Assembly (NCBI GenBank): GCA_003996215.1
Contig: QJPP01005212.1
Span: 1-64,000, forward strand
DNA from: Jaltomata sinuosa
Lineage: Eukaryota; Streptophyta; Magnoliopsida; Solanales; Solanaceae
Reading direction: 5' to 3'
Length of the DNA stretch: 64,000 nt
A program made the position numbers and the translations under genes. Below are positions 42,487 through 54,120 of this stretch, piece by piece (positions within the stretch are counted from its first letter, which is position 1; each line of letters opens with the position of its first letter). The notes beneath the pieces were generated by a model that did not search any database, had not been told where the DNA came from, and saw nothing but the letters and a program-made list of their open reading frames with translations.

Positions 42487-43525
42487 TTTCATGAACCAAC
42501 TAGCGGGTGATGCGGGCACCTACTCTAAGTCACCTAGATAGGAGAACCCTTACCACCCAATTAAAATAGGTATGCAGAAGTAAGTAAGAAAACATAAAAT
42601 TTGCCTTTATAAACATAAAAATCAGTCTCAGATGTTTTGAATATAATGAAATTCTTTTTACAAATACAACTGAAATCCTCCCTAGGAACTAGTCTAAACA
42701 GGTACAAAAGCTACTAAAAGAAGTACAAAACTAAGACACAACTTCACATAGGAGTGATATGGGTTAGAAGCTGCTGGAGATGTTTACCGTATCAAATCTG
42801 AAACATCTACTGAATCCTGCAACCAGACTATACCCAAAAAGGGTATAGCAAGAGTTATATTTGTATAAACAACATGTATTGGTAAGCATCATTGGTCAAC
42901 ATAAACATCACATAAATATCTAGTAGGAAACATACAACTTAAGAGTTATTTAGCCAGAGGTCTTTTATTAAACAATCCCTTAACACCTTGACATACTACT
43001 CACCTTATCATAAAAGGAAAACCTTCCTCGCACCAAGCCAGACCTCATTATATGACTACCTGTGAGTTCTACTCACTCAACCCCTAAGGTTCCTTACCCT
43101 TGATATCCCGTCGATTCAGGCACTCACAGAATACTAGCCTTATTCCACTAGCCCAGTCATACCTTGACACCCTTGCATATTGAGTTTACATAAGTTTCTA
43201 CACCATAATTATGAAAATAGTGACATCTTGCCTTTTCGGTCTAAAATATGATGACCCCTAAACCAGCAAACTTACCTATATCTTAAGTGCAACATGAACA
43301 CTACCGGGTAACCTTATCACAAGTTCATATCACATAGCCCTAGTCAGTCTGATTACCAAGCTAGCCCAGATATTGTCTCAAGTCAACGTGCCTCTCCCAA
43401 TAAGACTCTAAGTCAAAAATCCTGACTACCAATCATTAACCAAGTCAACAACCATGACTCTACTATAATGACATATACCTTACACCAACTGCACATGTAA
43501 TAGACAACATAGAATTGTGTCACAC
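42487..43525 (-). mobile_element. E2 5' LTR, left segment
   Basis: It matches the E1 LTR from its left edge (GCGGGCACCTACTCTAA...CACCTAGATAG; GCAACCAGACTATACC...AAAGGTATAGCAAGAG). It stops at 43525, exactly where Athila-2 begins. The other segment is at 56943-57488. Confidence 0.8.
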
Positions 43526-44451
43526 TGATATGCTCAAATTACACCTCCTTTTAGAAGCATAAAGAGGTCGTTGTTCAAATATAGAGCCTAACAAGGTTAG
43601 GGTCGATCCCACAGGGACTATAGTAGGATTAGGGTCAACTATGTTTATTCGCGCTCTTAGCCATTTATTTCCCTCGAAGGGGGGGTTTAATTAACAGTTA
43701 AGGTTTGTAAATTATTGAGTAACAATTAATCAGCAAGTATCAATACTATTGTGATTTCAGAGAGAATATGGACTAGGACTGTGTTCCCCATGAGTTCATA
43801 ACGCTGTAGGCGTTGTACTAGCAATTTATTTTGGTGCTTAGCATGCAAGATTGGTAAGTTAGGTTCACCCAAATGGTTGGCCCCCTAGATAGATGAATTT
43901 CACCATGCACCTTGGTCTGGCTATGGGTGTATACTTTACTAACCCTTACCCTTGATCCCAGATTAGCTATTCCCAGACAAGGCCAAGCTATTAGATGAGG
44001 GTTGATAGCCTCAAATATCCATTGTAACCAACCCTTTTCCCATTCATTACCTCCTTGGTCCGACAAGTAAGAATAAGGCAAGTTCTAATGCTTGCAACCA
44101 TTAAAAAGCAATCAAAGCAAAAGGAAGAACAATACATGCATAAACACTATCCTAGAATTGCTAAGTATTTTGCCTACTTTGTTAATCCGTCATGGTTTCT
44201 ATAACCCTAGTTGTGGATTTAGCTACTCATGTTCATAAGTAAACAATCAGAAGTTGTTGAAGCATTCATGATCATATACTTACAAGAAGAAGTAAGGAAA
44301 TCCAAAAACTTGAATAGATGAAGATGAAATCAATAATCAAGAACTATGAATGTGTTTATCTCTCAAAACCAAGAACAAATAAATACCCAAAGTTTATGAA
44401 TGTGTTTCCTACAAAATATAGAGCATAAAACCTAAAAGAAAACCTAGGAAA

Positions 44452-44462
44452 GGTATTTATAG
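44452..44462 (-). promoter_or_regulatory. TATA box of Athila-2 LTR
   Basis: The minus strand reads CTATAAATACC, identical in core to the Athila-1 box, about 660 bp from the LTR start. Confidence 0.65.
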
Positions 44463-44509
44463 ACATCAGAAATCCTATCCTAACTAAACTAGGAGAGTGG
44501 ACTCGGCAG

Positions 44510-44945
44510 GGATCACAACTTGGTTGATGACTCTGCATTCCAAATGACGGTTCGTGGTTTGCTGGGGTCAACCGTGGTCTTAAAAGGTCAACCTCATCTA
44601 TTATAGGAAACCACAGAGGGAACTACGAGTCGTAAAATCAATCTATGGTTTGTCTCTTGACTCATGGTTTTATACTTCTCTTATTGCACCTTCTCTGAAC
44701 ACCAACCATGAGTCCAACAGGATGGTTCATGATTTGGAATTACAGTTCATGTAGTGACTCGTGCTTCCTGCTCTTCTTTTTGCATATTTGCAGTTCATCT
44801 GGTCTACGAGTAAGTAGGACGGGTCGTGAATTAGAACCATGACTCGTAGAATAACTCATGCTTTTCTTCATGGTTTGCACACCTGCTGAACTTTGTTTCA
44901 CGACTCCACAGGATGGGTCTGTGGTCCAGAACCATGGACCGTTAA
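44510..44945. repeat. ACGAGTCGT-type word cluster, Athila-2 U3
   Basis: Decayed copies include GACGGTTCGTGG, CTACGAGTCGTAAA, GACTCATGG, CATGACTCGTAG and AACCATGGACCGTTAA. They lie upstream of the TATA box in minus-strand sense. Similar words also occur inside the element (49230-49560 and 50095-50290). Confidence 0.6.
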
Positions 44946-46069
44946 TCCACCCGTAATCCCTTTAGCCATTAACTTTTTAGTCAAAATTTCAGCACTTTGG
45001 CAATGGAATCTGTTCTCCTGCACACTTAACAAAAACCATCAAATCTACCAACAAAATGCTAAAAAACTTGCAATAATCCTAAGTATTAAGCGTCGAAAGT
45101 GACGTAAATCTACGGTACATCAACACCCTCAACTTAAGACTATTGCTTGTCCTTAAGCGAAAACATAAAACCATCCTAATACGATGCTTAAGCAAAAGAA
45201 AACTAGGAACCAGGGCAGTCATAGGATTCAAACAGTTCAGATCAAACCAATCATCCCTTTCACCTAGCATACACTAGTGACACTTATATTAATAGTCAGC
45301 AATTGGTGTTACTCTAGTGCCCTCACCATAAAAAAGTCCCAATCACTTAGTAATACATTTAATATTCAGTACTGAGCTAGAGCACTCACACTCACAAAGA
45401 TGTTCAAGCAATGCATGCACAATACCATATGCTTGCCCTTATTTTCTATGCCTCAGTTTTTGAATAGTTAGGTTAGGATCACTATAGGACTTTACTTGGC
45501 TTGTAACATAGGCTCGGGGATTGGTATGGTAGATATGGGAAATAGTGACTAAACCCTCCTTGACACTATGCTATGTTTCTTCCACTTTTCAGACTAACGC
45601 TTTTCCTTCCTCCCTTTTTCTCCTTTTTCTATTCTTTCTTTTTCATCAAGTGTATCATATTCAGTCAGAAGAGTTTAGGTAATACTTTCAAAGTGACTCT
45701 CGATGGGAGAATGCAGGCTATTCAGGAAGAATCGCAGCAATTCCCCAATCCTAACAAAGTAGTTCCTCTGGAATCCTATGAACAATAACGATTACTTAGG
45801 ATCAGCTTGCAAATTTGTGGTACCGTAGTAGAATCATTACCAATGGCACGCTGTGTACCTAAGTGCGAAAAATAGTGCAAGCTTTATTATGTCGAAACGT
45901 AAATCGGGTGTGGCTTTTATTTTAGACTCAACTTTTTCATCATATTTTTTTTCCTTTTTTCTTTTTTTTCTTTTTTTCAAACACATACTCCACACCCGTT
46001 CTGATTTATTTTTATCACTAACCTTTTTTTTCATACCCTATATTTCTCACTTACCTCCACAGTAGCCAC

Positions 46070-46100
46070 CCTCAACTTAGGCGATTTGCCTGAGTTGAGG
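46070..46100 (-). other. Hairpin formed at the upstream polypurine tract
   Basis: Arms CCTCAACTTAGGC (46070-46082) and GCCTGAGTTGAGG (46088-46100) pair at 12 of 13 positions around the 5-base loop GATTT. One arm is the polypurine-tract copy itself. Confidence 0.75.
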
Positions 46101-46717
46101 TACACAATGTCCAAGGAGGGACTAGGGCCAAACTAAAGGTTCATAGAAAACAGGGAAGGTGATTAGGCTAAACAACAAAAAGGGTCAATTTCAGCTCAAA
46201 ATCAGGGAGCAAGGGATATTCAATTCATTTGGATGGTCATTTAGGCTAAGTGGACTATTTCAAGAATGGCCTATGATCCTTTCCTAACCAACTATCCTAC
46301 AGCCAAGGCAAGACTAATCGGGAAAGATCTAAATTGGCACACAAAGCAAGAACGGTACAAATGCAGCTCACACACACATGGCACAGAGTCAATCAGCCAA
46401 TTACTAACTTATCAAGTTAATGCCCTAGCTTAAGCTATTCATCACATCGACAATCATAATGTCAAGCACAGATCCATAGTAGTTAGTCTACCAAATGGTA
46501 ACATGTCATACAAATATTATTTGAGGGGTCTCTATTTTTTTTCAATCAAAATAACTTTTCAAAATCAGGCCATAGACTGCGCTTAAGCTCCTATTCTTCT
46601 TTCACTACACACAACCTATTCTACACATGCCGGTTCAATAGAAATATAAAAGTCCTTAGGGAAAGAACACAAGAAATAAAACCTCAAGGACGTGGGCACC
46701 TTGTGAGTAACCTCATA

Positions 46718-46764
46718 GGTTGCCTCCCATGTAGCGCCTGATTTAACATCAAGGCACGATGCGA
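46718..46764 (-). repeat. Conserved 47-bp Athila motif, copy 1
   Basis: The plus strand reads GGTTGCCTCCCATGTAGCGC then CTGATTTAACATCAAGGCACGA. It nearly matches copies at 50372 and 50457 and, more loosely, 37730. It lies downstream of the extra ORF in the element's sense. Confidence 0.85.
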
Positions 46765-47024
46765 GTGTTTTGGCTACTCATACTTTGCCAAAACACTCTA
46801 CAAAATAACTAGATGACCAAGCTACCCTTACCCTGTCAAAAAAAGTTATGCATTATCCCCAATGCACTAAAAATAACTAAACTAGGGAGGTGAGGCATAC
46901 CTGTGGTGCCTAAGCACGGTCATCATGTGTGGTAGTTGGGCTGGTTAGATTGGTGCCCGTGTCTTTCTCACCAACAGAGGCTGCCTCAGCAGTTCTCTCA
47001 ATATCAATAGTTGCATGTGAAGCC

Positions 47025-49153
47025 TCAACAACTGTCTCTCCCACAATAGGGTCTAATGAAGTTTTTTTTTGTGATGCCCACAACACCACTTCTCAAGACA
47101 CCAGAACTAATGGCATCAATGCGGATCTGTTGTATGGCTCGGGACTCCTTAAGCACCTCCACGTCTTTGTTCCTCCTCTTTTTCCTAGATTTGTCTTCCT
47201 TGTGCTTCAATGATTTTGGGCTCAATGGGGCATCCTCTCCCTCTTCCCAAATCTTCTTATCTCTTCTCTTTATTTTTTTTGTAGGCTCGGTTTCAGTTTT
47301 GGTTGGTTCACAAAGAGGATAATGTGAAAGAAAGTTAATGAAAGAATCATCCTCCAAAGTCCCAACTGGTGGATTCTAAATATGTGGTACCTGCTGCTTT
47401 TGATTGCATCAATGTTAGCTCAAGCTTTTGCAAGCTTGGTAAATATAACAGTGAGGTCCGGAATAGTCAGATTGCACAGCTGTTCATTCACCCTAATCTC
47501 TATCCCATCCAAATGGTCATTGATCCTATCAATCAAACTCTGAATTAGGGCCACAATATCAACTATCTCTCTATGGATCAATGGCTTCACAGAGTTGGAG
47601 AAATGCTTAATCTGCTCATCCGCATGGAATCCTACTTTAGCTACCTAGCTAAAAATATCACTAGTGAAGAGGAAGGAAAGGCCTTGCTCATTTGATGAAG
47701 CGGACTAAGCTGATGTGGATGGGCCAAGTGCAGCAGTAGAAGGAGTAGATGTAGGGAAAGCATTCTCATCAAACACAACCAAGGCATCATCCGGCATATC
47801 TCTACTTGGCTCCGAAAAAACAATACTTCTGGATGCGGCTGAATGAACTCTACCCCTTGCCACAAGATTAGCTATATCTTGAATTAAAGTGATATCCTGA
47901 AAACAAGTAGCCTGTGAGATCCGATCAACTCCCACAATCTCGGGCACTTTGGTTGCTTGACATAATTGAGTGACTAGGCAAGGGAATGGTATGGATGTCG
48001 ATGGCCGCAAATCACACTCCTTGAGTTCCTTTGTGATGATGCAGGCAATAACAATGTCATACCGGGATAAGATGGCTGCAACCAAAATTGCCTGGTCTGG
48101 AGTCAATGTGTTGTCGGCAGAAGTTGGTACCAACCTGTGTCGTATCATGGACCATCAAAAGTTTCCTTCTATGCTCAATGATGCCTTTGTGATTTTCAAG
48201 ATCTTGGATGTTAGCCAAGGTGGGTTTCAATCAGTAATAACTGCAGCAAGACACCTAAGAGGTGTTTGCTTACGTATGAACTGGTTCAAGCGATCATCCA
48301 AGTCTGGCTGAGCTGCTGGTGCCATATAGTTTGGGCCATATATAAAGCACTGTATTGTGCACTCAGAGATGTCAACTTGGATCCCTCGTACTTGCACTCT
48401 ATCCAATGTTGGCTACGACTTTGGACTCTTTCCTTTTTCACACATATTGGTTAAGGTGGCAGCATAAGCTGTATAGAACTAATGAACTAGAACCGAGTTG
48501 TAAGGACAACCCTGCCGACTCATCCATTGGAACCTATAGTGATCATATAGCTCTTTTTTATCAGCCATGTCGTTCAACACAGTCGATCTTATTTCAACCT
48601 CTTCGTGTATACTGCACTGTGGGTGCCCTTTCTCATTTGATGACAAGCCCTCGTAGTACAATCGGGAAGTTTCCTCTATGGCCCATCTCACTCTATCCCG
48701 AACTCTAGTGGTTTTGCATCTGAATGTAAGGGCAATGGGGATGGGCTCATCAGGTTAAGGCTCTGTTGCAGCAGGAACCTCGTCACCAGATTTGCTAGCA
48801 CTCTCACTAGCACTTTGGCTAGCACTTTCTGCGGATGACTCTAAACCTTCATCTTTATTGCTTCCCGAAGCTATAGCTTTTTCAGGTTAAGACTCACCAG
48901 TACCGCTCTCCTGAGGTGATGAACCAAACTCACCCTCTCCCTCTTTAAACTAAGTAGGGGTGGCATGTTCTTGGACCTTTGCTCACTGCCTAGTGGTCTG
49001 AGGAACTGCTTGTGGATCAGAATCTATGGTGTAAACTTTCTCAGATCCACTTTTCTCTGACTCAGAGGACTCATCTCGAATTTGTCATTTCTTTCTAATG
49101 GCATCCTCTGAGGGTTGTGTTTCTACCTTCTTTGGGGTGTTATTTGGTGGCAT
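47025..49153 (-). pseudogene. Athila-2 extra ORF 3' of pol: putative plant transposon protein family
   Basis: From an ATG at 49153 one minus-strand frame runs to about 47700 with scattered stops; the last 330 bp (47357-47025) lie in another frame. The product would have an acidic Ser/Glu-rich N-terminus with repeated SAS(E/K)SA units. A central domain follows: FYTAYAATLTN, VQVRGIQVDISECTI, RHRLVPTSADNTLT, ILVAAILSRYDI, PFPCLVTQLCQ and KVPEIVG. A basic C-terminus (KKIKRRDKK; KSRKKRRNK) follows. The domain corresponds to that of the E1 cargo ORF. It takes the place of the env-like gene of Athila, but I see no membrane segment or signal peptide. Function unknown; family named from memory. Confidence 0.65.
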
Positions 49154-50371
49154 GGTACCTGCAGGGTAGAATTTGTTAGTACTGGTTATCAAAACAAAAC
49201 AGAAATCAATTATTGCAGGCATATTCCATGGATTGGTCTACGACCCGTAAAATCAGATCACGGTTCGTGAACCAATTCGTGGTTCTAGGCACCTTTTTTA
49301 GTGTCAAAAACTATGACCTAGCGGATGGACTGTGGTTCAGAACCATGGGTCCATTCTGTGAGTTGTGTTTCAGATTCTGAGAATGGTCATTTTTCTTTTT
49401 TTTTCAAAATTTGTTTCAGTGATCACGAGTCATTTGATAGACCGTAGTTTGGAATTACGGTTTGTCCTGTGAGTCGTGGTTCATTCATCAGAAGCTATCT
49501 TGTGAGAAACTAATAGTATGAGTAGATTTATGATCCGTGACTTGAATTATGGTCCGTAGATTCACTCATAATTACTGGGCAACTGAGTTTCTTTGATCAA
49601 AAACTCCCTCTTTCTTAGTATTAAACCATTTAATCAATTTTTCAACCTAAACCTCTAGATTGTTAAAGCTCGTGCCTACTACACACTACCGATCTATCAC
49701 ACATTCATTTAGGGTTCCATACTTTTGAGTTTTAGTCAAAACAAGAACCCTATCCTCGGTTTAATCCAAGAAAATAAACTTAGAGTGAGGGAAGAAAACT
49801 TACTCTTTGATGATCGGTTCTTTTCTTGTAAAAAAGGCAGAATGAAGTGATGGATTGGGGTGTGTAGTTGTTAGGATCACCTTTTTGAATTTAGGGGAGA
49901 GTTTGAGTTGAATTAGGATTTAAAGAGGGAGAAATTATATCCCTTTCCTTTTAAAAATGGCGGTTTGCCTTTTGGGGAAGATAAGAAGAAGGAACAAGCC
50001 GGGTCGGGTCATTATTCTAAAATTTTAGTTGGCCCGCGACCTGGCTTGCTTACTGTACCAGGGACCTACAAGTGGAAAATATGGTTCATTGTTTGAAATG
50101 ACGACCCGTAGTCCAGCTCTTGGTTCTGTGTTCTGGCCTTACATGCTGCCAAAAATGATGACCCAGTTGACGGACTATGGTTCAGAACCACGGACCATCC
50201 TGTGAGTCGTAGTTTGATCCATAAGAGGCTTATCAATTTTGCTCCAGTAACCACGAGTTGGTCTATGGTCCTATAACCTGTCACGGACCATGAACCTATT
50301 TGTGATTTCTGGAGGTTCCTGCATTGTTATTATTTTCTTTTCACTTGTACATAAAACAAACATTAGTTTTG
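49154..50371 (-). other. Athila-2 spacer between pol and extra ORF
   Basis: About 1.2 kb without coding signal. It contains degenerate copies of the GGTTCGTGG/GACCGTGG words (49230-49560 and 50095-50290), the same type as in the U3 of this element. It would be the 5' leader of a subgenomic RNA for the extra ORF, if one is made. Confidence 0.5.
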
Positions 50372-50505
50372 GGTTGCCTCCCAAACAGCGCCTCATTTAG
50401 CATCGTAGCACGACACAGGCCACTTGACTACTCGGACTTCATCAAGTTTCCTCATGGGTTGCCTCCCATGCAGCGCCTGATTTAACATTATGGCACGACG
50501 CAGGT
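50372..50505 (-). repeat. Conserved 47-bp Athila motif, copies 2 and 3
   Basis: Two head-to-tail copies start at 50372 and 50457 (plus strand GGTTGCCTCCCAAACAGCGC and GGTTGCCTCCCATGCAGCGC), about 85 bp apart, each followed by TTTA(A/G)CAT and GCACGAC. Each is followed by GACTACTCGGACTTCATCAA-like sequence, so the duplicated unit is about 85 bp. They lie directly after the pol stop in the element's sense. Confidence 0.85.
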
Positions 50506-50516
50506 TCCTTGGTTAC

Positions 50517-51830
50517 TCAGACTTCACCAAGGGTCCAGACCTCCACAGCTTTTAGTTCCTCTGCAGTTCCCAAATATTTCTTAATCCGCTGACTATTTTC
50601 TTTAAGCCTCTTTCCCTCATGATTCTCAAGTTCAATAGGACCATGTGGGAATACTTTCACCACTTTGAATGGTTCAATCCACTTGGACTTCAACTTGGCA
50701 AGAAACAAGCAAAGTCTGGAATTGAACAGTAGGACCAAATCACCCGGCTGGAAATCTCGCTTCTCAATCTTCCAGTCATGGTACAACTTCATATTTTCTT
50801 TGTACAAAGATGAACTTTCATAGGCATTGAGGCGAAACTCATCTAACTCATTCAACTGCCCAAGCCGCTGAAATGATATTGCAGACCAGTCTAAATTCAA
50901 CTTATTTAGTGCCCACATGGCCTTATGTTCAAGTTCAACTGGTAGATGAAATGACTTCCCAAACACAAGATGATAAGGTGACATACCTATTGGTGTCTTG
51001 TACGCAATCTGGTATTCCCACAGAGCATCATCTAGCTTTCTAGACCAATTTGTCCTATTTGCATTCACAGTCTTTGACAGGATTGTCTTTATCTCGCGGT
51101 TGGAAACCTTAACTTTCCCACTAGTCTGAGGATGATAGGGGTTGCAACTTTGTGTTTCACTCCATATTTCTGAAGCAATGCCCGAAACAACCTATTGCAA
51201 AAGTGAGAGCCTCCATCTCTAATAATCATCCATGGTGTACCAAATCTGGAAAAGATGCTCTTTTTCAAGAATGTTGTGACACTCTTGCCTTCATTATTGG
51301 GAAGTGCAACCGCCTCCACCTATTTTGACACATAATCAACAGCCACCAATATATATCTCATCCCATTCGAACTCAAAAATGGACCCATGAAATCATAACC
51401 CCATACATCAAACAGTTTAATCACAAGGATGGGAGTGAGAAGAAGATCATACTTCCTTGTGATACCATCTTCCCTTTGACATTGACTGCACGTCTTAGAA
51501 AATTCACGGGCGTCCTTGTGGATGGTCGGCCAATAGTAGCCGCATTGCAAGATCTTGTGATCTATCTGAATGCCACTATGATGCCCCCCAGTAGGGGATG
51601 AATGACAAGCTTATAATATCTCCATCATCTCAGCTTCAGGCACACATCTATGGATCATGGTGTCGGCACATACACGAAACAAGAATGGCTCCTCCCAGAA
51701 GATTTTTATAACATCAGACACAAACTTTCTTTGCTGGTGTACAAACATATCAGGAGGTACCACATCACTTGCCAAATAGTTGGAAATGTCAGCAAACCAT
51801 GGAATCAGATCTTGGGAGGCGGCTAACACT
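50517..51830 (-). pseudogene. Athila-2 integrase
   Basis: The minus strand shows MQCGYYWPTIHKDAREF and KTCSQCQR (the zinc-binding CX2C), then the core with FDVWGYDFMGPF (first Asp), IIRDGGSHFCNRLF (second Asp), and NRTNWSRKLDDALWEYQIAY with KTPIGMSPYHLVFGK. The GVKHKVATPI stretch is followed by a break where the catalytic Glu region would be (Y-HPQTSGQVEV in relatives), so that residue is uncertain. The tail has FQPGDLVLLFNSRL and GPIELE. At least two frameshifts and three stops occur. No chromodomain follows, as expected for Athila. Confidence 0.88.
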
Positions 51831-51987
51831 TTCTCGTTTGGGAACCAATCATCAATCTCTTATGCATCATCAAGCTTCAGCATAGTTTCTTTCTCTAATC
51901 TCGACAGGTGGTCTGCTACTTGATTTTCTGTGCCCTTTCTATTCTTGACCTCAAAGTCAATTTCTTACAGCAGTAACACCCATCTAT

Positions 51988-53421
51988 TCAATCTCGGCTT
52001 CGCATCCTTTTTTCCATGAGGTACCTAAGAGTTGCATGGTCAGTATGCACAATTACCTTAGTGCCAAGCAGATAAGATCTGAACTTCTTGAATGCAAATA
52101 TCACAACAAGCAACTTTTGTCCTGTCACAGTATAGTTCTTTTGAGCAGGATTAAGTGCTTTGCTAGTGTAGTATATGGGATGGAGAATCTTTTTGCGACT
52201 TTGGCCTAGGACTGCTCCTAGCGCCACTCTACTAGCATCGCACATAACCTCAAAAGGCTAAGACCAATAAGGTGAAATAATAATAGGGGAAGAGATCAAC
52301 TTTTGCTTAAGGCATTCAAATGCCATCATACAAGCCTCATCAAACACAAACTTTACCTCTTTCTCCAATAACTTGCACAAAGGATGTGCAATTTTAGAAA
52401 AGTCTTTGATGAACCTGCGATAGAAACCAGCATGTCCCAAAAAGCTTCGGATGCCCTTCACAGAAATTGGTGGAGGCAATTTTTCAATCACCTCTATCTT
52501 TGCTTTGTTGACTTTAATACCCTTCTTGGAGATTTGATGTCCAAGCATTATACCCTCTTTGACCATGAAGTGACACTTTTCCTAATTCATAATTAGATTA
52601 CATTCCTCATAACTTTTAAGTGCATAGCTCAGATGATCCAAACAATCGCCAAAAGAGTCACCAACTACAGAAAAATCATCCATGAATACCTCAATAGTGT
52701 CCTCCACCATATCTGAGAAGATCGACATCATACATCGCTGAAATGTCACTGGTGAATTGCATAACCCAAATGGCATCTTCTTGAATGAAAACGTCCTACA
52801 TGGATAGGTGAAAGTGGTCTTCTCTTGGTCCTCAGGAGAAATGGAGATCTGATTGTATACTAAATAACCATCGAGAAAATAATACCATCCTCTACCAGTA
52901 AGATAGTCTAACATCTGATTCATGAACGACATCAGAAAATGGTCTTTCTCGGTCCAAGCATTCAGCTTCATGTAGTCCATGCATACACTCTAGCCTGTGA
53001 CTGGTCTTAATAGAATCAACTCATTCTTAGAATTTGGGACCACAGTAATTCCACCCTTTTTTGACACACATTGAACCAGGCTCAGCCACTTGTTGTTTGC
53101 AATAGGGTAAACCATACATGCATCTAGCCACTTGACGATCTCCTTTTTTATAACCTCTTGCATAGGCTGATTCAACCTACGCTGGTGCTCAATACTCAGA
53201 ATGCAATCTTGCACGAGATGAATTTTATGTGTGTAGATTCCAAGTGGAATACCAATAATGTCAGCAATGTACCAACCAATAGCCCTCTTAAAATTTCTCA
53301 AAATAGACACCAGAGCTTCAACCTGCCTTTCATCTAAGTCAGCACCAATAATAACTGGCAAGGTGTCATTAGCTCCAAAGAACACATATCGGAGGTGAGA
53401 AAGAAGTGCTTTAAGCTCCAA
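51988..53421 (-). pseudogene. Athila-2 reverse transcriptase and RNase H
   Basis: All pieces between 53421 and 51988 share one frame and are separated only by stops (near 52985, 52570 and 52250). RT shows the Athila-specific linker, GWYYFLDGYLVYNQI, MPFGLCNSPVTFQRCM and the palm motif EVFMDDFSV, with both catalytic Asp residues intact (52680-52675), then GHQISKKGIKV and FLGHAGFYRRFIKDFS. RNase H shows CDASRVALGAVLGQ, IYYTSKALNPAQKNYT and VIVHTDHATLRYLM. FMDDFSV is the Athila signature and differs from the chromovirus FIDDIL. Confidence 0.92.
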
Positions 53422-54120
53422 GACTATAGGCTCCTCAATAGACGGTCTCGCTGGTGGGGTCTGTCAATTCTTCAGGTCTAAATCAAGCTTCTTCGGAGCA
53501 TAAGTTTACGACCCCATACCGGCAAGTGCTTCTACCATATCATCATACTCATTAATATCATCTCCATCAAAATTCATAATAACCACTGCAAGTACTTCAA
53601 CCCCAAGTCTTGCTTCAACAAGCACGATTAGTTGCTCCTCATCAACCACATCAATCACTGATATTACATGCATGTCATCATGGTTTTTCATAGACTGGCA
53701 GACATTTAAAGTTACTACCTCATCATTAAGTCTGAATTTCATCTGCCCAATCTCCAGGTCATCTAAAGTGCATTTGGTGGCAAAGGAACGGGTGTCCCAA
53801 GATGATGGGAACCTCAAAATCTTCCTCACAGTCAAGAATCACAAAGTCTGCAGGAAATATGAAAATGTCAACCTTCACAAGAACAACATAGAGAATTCTA
53901 ACATGCTTTTTCACCATTCAATCTGCCATAAGAAGTCGCATTGTAGTTGGTTTGGGGGATCCTAAGCCCAACTGCCTGAACACTGCTAGTGGCATCAGAT
54001 TAATACTAGCACCCAGATCACACAAAGCTTTTGCAAAATAGAATGCTCCAATCGTGCACGGAATAGTCAAAGCTCCAGGATCCTCCTTTTTCTGTACCTG
54101 AGAACGAGAGGCTATTGCAC
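53422..54120 (-). pseudogene. Athila-2 protease region
   Basis: The retropepsin active site DLGAS is at 54019-54005, followed by INLMPLAVF, diagnostic for Athila. Between it and RT, a segment (53835-53506) includes PSSWDTRSFATKCTLDD and QMKFRLNDEVVTLNV. The active site is in a different frame from the segments on each side, so two single-base shifts are present. Confidence 0.8.

Larger units (their letters stand above)
43526..45122 (-). mobile_element. Athila-2 3' LTR
   Basis: This 1597-bp minus-strand LTR starts TGATGTACCG at 45122 and ends GAGCATATCA at 43526. It matches the remaining part of the 5' LTR at 56322-56942 (TAGGGTCGATCCCACAGGGA; TCGCGCTCTTAGCC). It has a TATA box at 44452-44462 and a decayed ACGAGTCGTA/GGACCG word cluster at 44510-44945. 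The outer flank is CACAC. Confidence 0.9.
45123..47024 (-). other. Athila-2 3' untranslated region with two polypurine tracts
   Basis: Next to the LTR the minus strand reads CTTAAGTTGAGGGTG then TT, the polypurine tract that primes plus-strand DNA. A near-identical CCTAAGTTGAGGGTG lies at 46066-46081, about 940 bp upstream, at the edge of a hairpin (46070-46082 with 46088-46100, 12 of 13 bases paired). The rest is AT- and pyrimidine-rich (notably 45570-46060) with no coding signal. One copy of the 47-bp motif is at 46718-46764. Confidence 0.65.

Noticed and set aside
45570..46060. Possible coding stretch with F/S-rich open frames on both strands
   Set aside because: Composition is driven by poly-T and CTT runs; it is most likely part of the Athila-2 3' untranslated region.
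47025..49153. Athila env-like envelope gene
   Set aside because: The ORF is in the usual env-like position, but I see no signal peptide or membrane segment; the central domain fits another family.
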